From assembly GCA_018661145.1 (NCBI GenBank), contig JABJIU010000064.1, positions 1 through 5,190 on the forward strand: a stretch of DNA of 5,190 bases, written 5' to 3'. Both the position numbers and the translations under genes were made by a program. This document shows positions 1 through 5,083 of the stretch, piece after piece. Source of the stretch: Pseudomonadota bacterium (GTDB lineage: Bacteria > Pseudomonadota > Gammaproteobacteria > Arenicellales > UBA868). The notes under the pieces are model-generated. The model was not told where the DNA came from. It ran no database searches and saw nothing but the letters and a program-made list of their open reading frames with translations. Numbering within the stretch: position 1 is the first letter of the stretch; each line of letters starts with the position of its first letter.

Positions 1-480
1 ACTCGAATCGCGTTTCAGGTTTCTTCGCGGGCAGATTCGAGGACCGTTCTGGACCAGATGGGTGCAGAACAGCTGCTAGGTCACGGGGACATGCTGTTTC
101 TTCCGCCTGGAACCGGATTTCCGGTTCGTGTTCACGGCTCATTTGTCTCCGATCAAGAGGTGCAACGTGTTGCGGAGGAGTTAAAGAAAAGCGGTCAGCC
201 CGAGTACCTTGAGGCCGTTATCGATAGCTCCACATTGAGTACCGCGGTGGCGGGGGGAGAGGGTGATGAAGCCGGTGGCGGCGAGGATGATCCGCTGTAC
301 GACAAAGCGCTTGCGTTTGTCACTGAGACTCGACGGGCCTCGATCTCGTCGGTACAGCGACACCTTAGGGTAGGCTATAACCGGGCAGCCCGAATGGTTG
401 AATCAATGGAGGCCGCGGGTGCGGTGGGTCCCCTCGAAAACGGTAAGCGTGAAGTGCTCGCCCCGGGGCCTTCGGAGTGA
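1..480 (+). CDS. ftsK: DNA translocase FtsK, C-terminal part (5' end outside window)
   Basis: FtsK is a septum-anchored hexameric ATPase that pumps chromosomal DNA during division and activates XerCD recombination at dif. The window opens inside the motor domain and shows its last 159 residues. TRIAFQVSSRADSRTVLDQ, then GAEQLLGHGDMLFLPPG and PVRVHGSFVSDQEV, are the hallmark end of the RecA-like beta domain. A Gly/Glu/Asp-rich linker (about window residues 80-97) leads to the winged-helix gamma domain, which begins DDPLYDKALAFV. SSVQRHLRVGYNRAARMVE (about residues 116-134) is the DNA-reading helix-turn-helix that recognises KOPS. The Walker motifs and the membrane part lie upstream and are not visible. 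The stop TGA (478-480) overlaps the lolA start region, so the two genes are probably translationally coupled. Identification is near certain; only the 5' extent is unknown. Confidence 0.97.
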   Translation, partial: TRIAFQVSSRADSRTVLDQMGAEQLLGHGDMLFLPPGTGFPVRVHGSFVSDQEVQRVAEELKKSGQPEYLEAVIDSSTLSTAVAGGEGDEAGGGEDDPLYDKALAFVTETRRASISSVQRHLRVGYNRAARMVESMEAAGAVGPLENGKREVLAPGPSE

Positions 481-482
481 TG

Positions 483-1142
483 ATGCAGGTGCGTCCGTTG
501 GATGGGTTCGATCGGCGGAGCTTTTGTCAAATTGTCGCACTCGGAGCGATCGCAGCGATACCGCGGATCGTTAGAAGCGCCTCAGTCGATCCTTTAAATA
601 ATTTTTTTTCAGAGGTGCGCACACTGCACGCGGCTTTTCACCAGTCGGTTCTGACTGAAGATCTTCAGTCGATAGATGAGAGCGCTGGGGAATTGTGGCT
701 TTCTCGGCCGGGACGGTTTCGGTGGAACTATGGATCCCCGCTGGAACAGGTTGTGGTGGCCGATGGCCGCCAGCTATGGGTCTACGATCCAGGCCTGGAG
801 CAAGCGGTGGTGCGAAACCAAGATGAAGTGCTGGGTGATACACCAGCAGGGCTGCTGGCTGGCAACACTGATCCCAGTCTCTCGTATCTAGTTGAGGCAC
901 TGGGGAATCAGGAGGGCATCGATTGGATTGCTATTTACCCTAAAAAGGCCGATGCAGCATTTGCCCAGATACAGTTTGGATTTGAATCAGGTTCACTGAG
1001 AATGCTTCAGATGCTGGATCCCTTGCAGCAAATCACTCGCATTCGATTTTCGGATGTTGAAGTGAATCTGAGTGTGCCCAGCGGGAAATTCAGTTTGGTC
1101 CTTCCGGAGGGCACCGACATCATTCGGGAGGACAACGGATAG
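483..1142 (+). CDS. lolA: Outer-membrane lipoprotein carrier protein LolA, with Tat-like signal peptide
   Basis: LolA is the periplasmic chaperone that takes lipoproteins from LolCDE at the inner membrane to LolB at the outer membrane. The start at 483 gives 219 residues. LHAAFHQSVLTED, GELWLSRPGRFRWNY, VADGRQLWVYDPGLEQAV and a C-terminal FSLVLPEGTD follow the E. coli LolA pattern as I recall it. R75 in LSRPGRF matches the lid arginine of the family. Three consecutive in-frame starts exist: GTG 477, ATG 480 and ATG 483. I chose 483 because GGAG at 474-477 lies 5 nt upstream, versus 2 nt for 480; the exact start is uncertain. The N-terminus is unusual: a polar stretch, then DRRSFCQ and a weakly hydrophobic run IVALGAIAAIP before RSAS, resembling a twin-arginine rather than a plain Sec signal. 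The gene overlaps crcB by one base (TAGTG). In related genomes rarA commonly follows lolA; here it does not. Confidence 0.93.
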   Translation: MQVRPLDGFDRRSFCQIVALGAIAAIPRIVRSASVDPLNNFFSEVRTLHAAFHQSVLTEDLQSIDESAGELWLSRPGRFRWNYGSPLEQVVVADGRQLWVYDPGLEQAVVRNQDEVLGDTPAGLLAGNTDPSLSYLVEALGNQEGIDWIAIYPKKADAAFAQIQFGFESGSLRMLQMLDPLQQITRIRFSDVEVNLSVPSGKFSLVLPEGTDIIREDNG

Positions 1143-1522
1143 TGATCAGTCACTACCTTGCGGTTGGCGCGGGCGGAGCTGTGGGCGCGATGTTGCGCTA
1201 TTGGTTAAGTGCCCGCGTGACCGGAATTATGGGGTTGGCATTCCCCTGGGGCACGCTGACCGTAAATATTCTAGGGTCGTTCATGGTGGGAATCTGTATG
1301 GTATTGATTGCCGGCAAGGCCACGGGCGCTGAAATTTGGCGACTGGGACTGGTCGTGGGTATTCTTGGGGGGTTTACGACTTTCTCGGCATTCTCCAGTG
1401 AGGTTTTGAATCTGCTTCAAACTGAGCAATGGTTCAGAGCGATCATATTTATGAGTGCAAGCATTCTGTTGTGTGTTACTGCAGCGGCGGCGGGTGTCGC
1501 GGCTGCGCGCCAGGTTTTCTAG
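1142..1522 (+). CDS. crcB: Fluoride-specific ion channel CrcB/Fluc
   Basis: A small inner-membrane channel that forms antiparallel dimers and exports toxic fluoride. The 126 residues are the usual Fluc length. Visible family signatures are GAGGAVGAMLRY (residues 9-20, with R19), WGTLTVNILGSF (36-47, with the conserved N42) and GGFTTFSAFSSE (76-87). F81 and F84 correspond to the phenylalanines lining the fluoride pores, and the Gly/Thr of this loop belong to the family's central sodium site. Four hydrophobic helices can be drawn, at about 3-24, 35-58, 66-92 and 98-122. The start is GTG at 1142, supported by GGGAGGA at 1126-1132 with 9 nt spacing; it overlaps the lolA stop by one base. No fluoride riboswitch is visible upstream, so expression probably follows the ftsK-lolA-crcB-serS unit rather than fluoride. 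Confidence 0.94.
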   Translation: MISHYLAVGAGGAVGAMLRYWLSARVTGIMGLAFPWGTLTVNILGSFMVGICMVLIAGKATGAEIWRLGLVVGILGGFTTFSAFSSEVLNLLQTEQWFRAIIFMSASILLCVTAAAAGVAAARQVF

Positions 1523-1536
1523 GTAGGAGTTCGTCG

Positions 1537-2814
1537 ATGCTTGATCCTCAGTTGTTACGCAGTGAGCCAGAGGCGCTGGCAGATCGCCTGGCTATTAAGA
1601 GATATGTTCTGGACGTGGACCGCCTCCGGTCGCTCGACGATCAGCGCAAAAACTTGCAAACAGAGTTGCAGAGCCTCCAGGCGGAGCGAAACCAGTCCGC
1701 GAAAGAGGTGGGCCGACTCAAAGCCGCGGGGGAGGATGCAGCAGACCTCATCGAACAAACTTCCGGAATCTCTGGACGCATCACTCAGATCGAAGGCGAT
1801 CTTGATGGAGTTCGCACGGACCTTAACGCGCTCATTCATGGGATCCCCAACATTCCGCACGAATCGGTCCCTTCAGGAGACAGTGACGCCGAGAACGAGG
1901 AAAAGCGTAGATGGGGAGAGCCAACCACATTTGACTTTGAGCCGGCAGATCACGTCAGCTTGGGATCAGGACTTGGAATGATGGATTTTGAAACGGCCTC
2001 TAAGATCACGGGAAGCCGTTTCGTGGTGATGTCGAGCGAACTCGCAAAGCTGCATCGGGCGCTTATTCAGTTCATGCTGGATTTACATACGGTTGAGCAT
2101 GGCTATCAGGAGACTTACGTTCCCTATCTAGTCAATGCTGAATCGCTGTTCGGAACAGGGCAGTTACCGAAGTTCGCTGAGGATCAGTTTATGACGGCAA
2201 CCGACCCGGCATATTTTTTGATCCCCACGGCGGAAGTGCCCGTCACCAATATTTATGCACAGGCTATTGTCTCGCAGGAAAAATTGCCTATTCGGCGCGT
2301 ATGCCACACCCCCTGTTTCCGAAGCGAAGCGGGGTCTTATGGTAAAGATACCCGAGGCATGATTCGACAACATCAGTTTGAAAAAGTGGAGTTGGTGCAA
2401 CTGGTTCATCCCGACAGGTCATGGGACGCACTTGAGGAATTGACTGGGCATGCCGAAACCGTGCTCAAGCGCCTAGAGTTGCCCTATCGGGTGGTCACCC
2501 TATGCGGGGGCGATCTTGGTTTTTCTTCCGCTAAGACTTATGACCTTGAAGTGTGGCTCCCGGGTCAAAACCAGTATCGGGAGATCTCCTCCTGCAGTAA
2601 TTTCGGCAGTTTCCAGGCACGGCGGATGCAGGCGCGTTGGAGAAACAATGAAACGGGAAAACCTGAGCTACTGCACACGCTGAATGGATCGGGCCTCGCC
2701 GTTGGCCGAACTTTGGTCGCAGTAATGGAAAACTACCAGGATGCGAACGGCGCTATTAGGATCCCGGATGTACTTCGAGATTATATGGGTGGCGTAGAGA
2801 TAATTTCGGCATAA
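1537..2814 (+). CDS. serS: Serine--tRNA ligase (seryl-tRNA synthetase)
   Basis: A class II aminoacyl-tRNA synthetase that charges tRNA-Ser (and tRNA-Sec where present) with serine in the cytoplasm. It has 425 residues, against about 430 in E. coli. The N-terminal part, MLDPQLLRSEPEALADRLA to about residue 100, is the heptad-rich coiled-coil arm that grips the long variable arm of tRNA-Ser. The catalytic core follows: TGSRFVVM (158-165), IPTAEVP (229-235, serine binding), motif 2 CFRSEAGSYGKDTRGMIRQHQFEKVE (260-285), EISSCSNFGSFQARRMQAR (349-367), and motif 3 with GSGLAVGRTLVAVMENYQ (384-401). No key residue appears to be missing. The start ATG at 1537 has AGGAG at 1525-1529, 7 nt upstream, and matches the family N-terminus; the frame stays open farther 5' into crcB, but that part does not resemble SerS. 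It is the last gene of the + strand unit and is followed at once by a terminator. Confidence 0.98.
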   Translation: MLDPQLLRSEPEALADRLAIKRYVLDVDRLRSLDDQRKNLQTELQSLQAERNQSAKEVGRLKAAGEDAADLIEQTSGISGRITQIEGDLDGVRTDLNALIHGIPNIPHESVPSGDSDAENEEKRRWGEPTTFDFEPADHVSLGSGLGMMDFETASKITGSRFVVMSSELAKLHRALIQFMLDLHTVEHGYQETYVPYLVNAESLFGTGQLPKFAEDQFMTATDPAYFLIPTAEVPVTNIYAQAIVSQEKLPIRRVCHTPCFRSEAGSYGKDTRGMIRQHQFEKVELVQLVHPDRSWDALEELTGHAETVLKRLELPYRVVTLCGGDLGFSSAKTYDLEVWLPGQNQYREISSCSNFGSFQARRMQARWRNNETGKPELLHTLNGSGLAVGRTLVAVMENYQDANGAIRIPDVLRDYMGGVEIISA

Positions 2815-2841
2815 AAAACCCCGGCAAAAAGCCGGGGTTTT
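2815..2841. terminator. Bidirectional rho-independent terminator between serS and yccA
   Basis: CCCCGGC (2819-2825) pairs perfectly with GCCGGGG (2831-2837) around an AAAAA loop. Flanking AAAA and TTTT extend the stem to 11 bp. Read on the + strand it ends serS (stop 2812-2814) with a four-T tail. Read on the - strand it ends yccA (stop 2857-2859) with a six-T tail, so it should work in both directions and may be stronger for yccA. Its position between two convergent genes fits this dual role. Confidence 0.93.
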
Positions 2842-2856
2842 CAGGGTTCGGGGAGG

Positions 2857-3531
2857 TTAATCGTCGCCGCCGAAGATACCTAAGATCTGCAGCAGGCTCA
2901 AAAAGAGATTGTAGATGGAGACGTACAGGGTGATCGTCGCCATGATGTAATTGGTTTCCCCTCCGTGAATGATTGCACTGGTCTGATAAAGAATCATTCC
3001 GCTCATCAAAATGATGAACATCGCGGAAACTGCGAGGGAGAGCGCTGGAATGCTAAAGATCACAGCGCCGAGACCTGCCAAAAACGCGACTAGAATTCCC
3101 GCGAACAGCATGCCGCCCAGGAAACTGAAGTCTTTGCGGGATTTAAGCGCATAGGCCGACAACCCGAGGAAGATGACACCGGTGCCGCCAAGTGCCGTCA
3201 TAACGAGTTGATCACCGTTGGGAACCGCATTTATGTAGTGACCGACAATCGGGCCGAGTGTGAGCCCCATAAAGCCGGTAAGTGCAAATACAAAAACCAG
3301 GCCCAATGCCGAGTTACGAAAGCGCCCAGCCAAGAACAGTAGGCCGAAGTATCCGACCAGGGTAATCACAAGCCCCGGATGAGGCCAGTTCATCAGCATA
3401 GACAAGCCAGCGATAGCGCCACTGAAAAGAAGTGTTGCCGAAAGCAGTGCATAGGTATTCTTTAAAACCTTGTTGAACTCGACGCCTTCAACAGCCGGGC
3501 CTGAGGCACTCAAAGTCTGACGGGTAATCAT
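2857..3531 (-). CDS. yccA: YccA, Bax inhibitor-1 family membrane protein (FtsH modulator)
   Basis: 224 residues with seven hydrophobic helices, at about 25-47, 52-69, 75-100, 107-127, 137-159, 163-184 and 194-219. The subfamily is YccA rather than YbhL/YetJ: KVLKNTYALLSATL, PHPGLVITLVG, TGFMGLTLGPIVGHYI, SRKDFSFLGGMLFAGI and TSAIIHGGETNYIMATITLY closely track my recollection of E. coli YccA. The aspartates of the pH/calcium-sensing pair in YetJ-type BI-1 proteins are replaced (Q183 in LYQTS, S205 in LYVSIYN), so the YetJ leak-channel mechanism need not apply. In E. coli, YccA binds the FtsH-HflKC protease, is degraded by it slowly, and protects SecY when translocation jams; the same role is inferred here. 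The N-terminal tail of about 24 residues would be the cytosolic handle for FtsH. Start ATG is 3529-3531; the nearest Shine-Dalgarno-like GGAG (3544-3547, - strand) lies 12 nt away, rather far. The gene converges with serS and diverges from a tRNA-Ser. Confidence 0.93.
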   Translation of the reverse strand: MITRQTLSASGPAVEGVEFNKVLKNTYALLSATLLFSGAIAGLSMLMNWPHPGLVITLVGYFGLLFLAGRFRNSALGLVFVFALTGFMGLTLGPIVGHYINAVPNGDQLVMTALGGTGVIFLGLSAYALKSRKDFSFLGGMLFAGILVAFLAGLGAVIFSIPALSLAVSAMFIILMSGMILYQTSAIIHGGETNYIMATITLYVSIYNLFLSLLQILGIFGGDD

Positions 3532-3587
3532 TTTGAGAAAGTTCTCCGTGTGGTTGACCGAGTTGGTCGCGATAGGAATATGGGGGA

Positions 3588-3593
3588 ATTATG
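3588..3593 (-). promoter_or_regulatory. Candidate extended -10 element of the yccA promoter
   Basis: On the - strand the sequence reads TGGCATAAT, a -10-like CATAAT preceded by the TGn extension. It lies about 57 nt upstream of the yccA start codon. No TTGACA-like -35 is present at 16-18 nt spacing; that position (around 3611-3616) is covered by one copy of a GCCTCGA repeat. This is a motif-level prediction only. Confidence 0.4.
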
Positions 3594-3606
3594 CCAGAAT
3601 TCAATG

Positions 3607-3641
3607 GCCTCGACTTTGGACTGAAGCCTCGAGTTCCGGAA
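3607..3641. repeat. Imperfect direct repeat (GCCTCGA) in the yccA / tRNA-Ser divergent promoter region
   Basis: GCCTCGACTTTGGA (3607-3620) and GCCTCGAGTTCCGGA (3626-3640) share seven exact bases and then a similar TT..GGA tail, starting 19 nt apart, close to two helical turns. The second copy also contains the palindrome TTCCGGAA (3634-3641). The copies fall where the -35 boxes of the two divergent candidate promoters should be, so they could be an operator or activator site. Chance similarity is possible at this length. Confidence 0.35.
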
Positions 3642-3648
3642 ATACGCC

Positions 3649-3654
3649 TATAAT
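3649..3654 (+). promoter_or_regulatory. Candidate -10 box of the tRNA-Ser promoter
   Basis: A perfect TATAAT stands 50 nt upstream of the tRNA 5' end, predicting transcription from about 3661 and a leader of about 43 nt removed by RNase P. No consensus -35 is found 17 nt upstream (3626-3631 reads GCCTCG). A second weaker -10-like TAAAAT at 3685-3690 would give a leader under 10 nt but has no -35 either. Which of the two is used cannot be decided from sequence. Confidence 0.5.
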
Positions 3655-3704
3655 TTAAGGGGCTCATTACTATCGATAAGTAGCTAAAATTCTGAGCGAC
3701 CTAC

Positions 3705-3792
3705 GGAGAGGTGGCAGAGTGGTCGAATGCGGCGGTCTTGAAAACCGTTGTACCGCAAGGTACCGGGGGTTCGAATCCCTCCCTCTCCGCCA
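3705..3792 (+). tRNA. serT: tRNA-Ser, anticodon UGA (reads UCA and other UCN codons)
   Basis: An 88-nt class II cloverleaf. The acceptor stem GGAGAGG (3705-3711) pairs with CCTCTCC (3782-3788). The discriminator is G73 (3789), as in other tRNA-Ser, and the CCA tail is encoded (3790-3792). The anticodon stem GCGGT/ACCGT carries the loop CTTGAAA with TGA at 3739-3741. The long variable arm, which SerRS reads, forms GTACC-GCAA-GGTAC (3750-3763), a GNRA-like tetraloop hairpin. The T arm is GGGGG (3765-3769), loop TTCGAAT, then CCCTC (3777-3781) with one G-U pair. No strong terminator follows. As I recall, the E. coli gene for the same isoacceptor (serT) also lies beside yccA, so the pairing looks ancestral. 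No copy of the tRNA 3' end is seen elsewhere in the window, so there is no sign of an integrated element. Confidence 0.98.
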
Positions 3793-4165
3793 TTTACTAT
3801 TCGGAATTTAGGAATAAAACCGTAAGTGACTGAAATAGCGAGTTAAGTCTGGCTACGGTTGTTCACATTTGAACGGAAACTAAGCATTGCTTGGGATAGA
3901 AAAGCCGTCATGAATATGGCAACGTCTTCCACATTAAAAATCGTTGAGGGTTTCTATGCATCCGCGGGAATCGCGAGGGCGTTGCTCACGATCCCTTGGG
4001 CAATAAAGATCCCGATTACGCACATGTCACATATCGATGGCATCGCGTTTTTAACATAGGCGGGATACGTTCATTTTCAGGTTACCCCAATAATCGTTTG
4101 ACGTTGCAAGAAGCCGGGTTGCCCTACGATAATACGCGCCCGGAAATTCATGATTAGAGGAAGAC
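3793..4165. other. 373-nt spacer between tRNA-Ser and the sulfurtransferase; no convincing gene
   Basis: An imperfect hairpin lies just after the tRNA: AACCGTA (3818-3824) pairs with TACGGTT (3854-3860) and GACT (3828-3831) with AGTC (3846-3849), leaving a 14-nt loop. It lacks a T-run. A weak stem CGAT-GGC-ATCG (4035-4045) is followed shortly by five T (4048-4052) and could be a poor terminator. The + strand is open for 66 codons from a TTG at 3859 to 4059, but no Shine-Dalgarno precedes it or the internal ATG at 3910, and the peptide resembles nothing I know. On the - strand a frame from about 4044 back to 3841 is open except for one TAG. GATCCC occurs twice (3990-3995 and 4008-4013). The last 70 nt hold the promoter of the next gene. 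A decayed gene or a small RNA is possible but unproven. Confidence 0.5.
4104..4133 (+). promoter_or_regulatory. Candidate sigma-70 promoter of the sulfurtransferase gene
   Basis: TTGCAA (4104-4109) and GATAAT (4128-4133) are separated by 18 nt. The predicted start of transcription is near 4140, giving a leader of about 25 nt with the ribosome site AGAGGA (4156-4161) before the ATG at 4166. A second -35-like TTGACG (4098-4103) directly precedes but is too far from the -10. The site matches sigma-70 reasonably; no operator is evident. Confidence 0.55.
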
Positions 4166-5023
4166 ATGCGCGCTAATCTAGTTAGTGTTACCGACCTGGA
4201 TCGACTGTCCCGTGACGGAACGGTCGCAATCTTCGACTGCCGGTTTGTGTTGAATGACCCGGATGCGGGCAGAGCGGCCTATGAGGGATCCCATATCCCC
4301 ACGGCACGTTATGTAGATCTGGAGCGAGATCTCTCGGGGCCTATCTCAGCGGAGACCGGCCGCCACCCACTCCCCGATTTCTCTGTGTGGTGCGAAAGAA
4401 TATCGAATCTTGGGATTGATGGTAGCGGCGCAATTGCGCTCTACGATGGGGGTCCAGGTGTATTTGCCGCGCGTTTGTGGTGGATGCTGGCGTGGGCGGG
4501 GATTGATAATGCCATGCTCGTGGATGGCGGTTTTTCCGAGTGGCGCAAGCAGGACCTGCCGCTTGAGTCCGGGGATGAGCAAGGCGATCCCTCAGCGCCC
4601 CGGGGTGCGATGCTTGTGCAAGATCGCGAACATACCTCTCGCGTTGATGCCCAGTTTCTGCTGGATCAACTGGATGACTCGCAGGTCTTGATCCTGGATG
4701 CGAGGGAAGAGGAGCGATTCAGTGGGCGCAAAGAACCCTTGGATAAAAAAGCGGGATGCATTCCCGGCGCGGTAAACCGCCATTTTGCCTTGAATCTGTT
4801 GGAAGGTAAGTTTAAGTCGCCAGCAGTGCTTGAAGCAGAGTTTAGGGAGTTGTTCCAGGGGTTTGCACCAGAGTCGGTGGTCCACAGTTGCGGTTCCGGG
4901 GTGACTGCTTGCCATAATCTCTTTGCAATGGAGTATGCGGGATTAAGCGGATCGCAGCTTTACCCTGGGTCCTGGAGCGAATGGATTGCCGATCCGTTTC
5001 GCCCGATCCAGGTTCAGGAATAG
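4166..5023 (+). CDS. Two-domain rhodanese-family sulfurtransferase (3-mercaptopyruvate / thiosulfate type)
   Basis: Transfers a sulfane sulfur from a donor (3-mercaptopyruvate or thiosulfate) through a cysteine persulfide to a thiol or cyanide acceptor. It has 285 residues, normal for the family, with no signal peptide, so it is cytoplasmic. The inactive N-terminal rhodanese domain covers about 1-130 (IFDCRFVL, YEGSHIPTARYVDLERDLSGP, ALYDGGPGVFAARLWWML, LVDGGFSEW). The catalytic domain covers about 158-280 (LILDAREEERFSGR, then the loop CGSGVTA at 242-248 with C242 as nucleophile, and YPGSWSEW). CGSGVTA is the mercaptopyruvate form (SseA/MST); thiosulfate enzymes usually have CRKGVTA. However, EPLD (190-193) resembles the EPID segment of general bacterial sulfurtransferases and lacks the EPR arginine of animal MST, so the substrate is open. 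The usual GHIPGA of domain two is GCIPGA here (C198). Start ATG 4166 follows AGAGGA. I recall a similar yccA / tRNA-Ser / sulfurtransferase order in Pseudomonas. Confidence 0.88.
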   Translation: MRANLVSVTDLDRLSRDGTVAIFDCRFVLNDPDAGRAAYEGSHIPTARYVDLERDLSGPISAETGRHPLPDFSVWCERISNLGIDGSGAIALYDGGPGVFAARLWWMLAWAGIDNAMLVDGGFSEWRKQDLPLESGDEQGDPSAPRGAMLVQDREHTSRVDAQFLLDQLDDSQVLILDAREEERFSGRKEPLDKKAGCIPGAVNRHFALNLLEGKFKSPAVLEAEFRELFQGFAPESVVHSCGSGVTACHNLFAMEYAGLSGSQLYPGSWSEWIADPFRPIQVQE

Positions 5024-5056
5024 ATCGGACTCCCCGAGAAAGGAACGTAAAACAGC

Positions 5057-5083
5057 ATGGCACACCGGAACAGACATAGATGA
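5057..5083 (+). other. Eight-codon mini-ORF overlapping the CoA-ligase start (possible leader peptide)
   Basis: ATG at 5057 opens a reading frame for MAHRNRHR that ends in TGA at 5081-5083, overlapping the ATG of the next gene as ATGA. An AGGA (5041-5044) lies 12 nt upstream, farther than ideal. It could couple translation into the downstream gene or be a chance reading; only the ATGA overlap argues for it. Confidence 0.2.

Noticed and set aside
1100..1142. Fluoride riboswitch upstream of crcB
   Set aside because: crcB starts on the lolA stop codon, so there is no leader to hold the aptamer, and its conserved motifs are not visible.
1072..1332. An 86-codon + strand frame over the lolA/crcB junction
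   Set aside because: It overlaps two confidently identified genes in another frame and its peptide has no family character.
1429..1536. A 36-codon N-terminal extension of SerS reaching into crcB
   Set aside because: The frame is open, but the extra residues do not resemble SerS. ATG 1537 has a good AGGAG site and begins with the family's MLDP opening.
3768..3792. Attachment site of an integrated element at the tRNA-Ser 3' end
   Set aside because: No second copy of the tRNA 3' end and no integrase are present in the window; the following genes are ordinary chromosomal ones.
4035..4052. Rho-independent terminator in the post-tRNA spacer
   Set aside because: The stem is only four base pairs and two bases separate it from the T-run, so it is too weak to call.
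3859..4059. A 66-codon + strand ORF in the post-tRNA spacer
   Set aside because: It begins at TTG with no ribosome site, its internal ATG also lacks one, and the peptide matches nothing I recognise. Described under the spacer instead of being called a gene.
4592..5063. Two - strand ORFs (107 and 73 codons) opposite the sulfurtransferase
   Set aside because: They are antisense shadows of a well-supported gene and have no recognisable domains.
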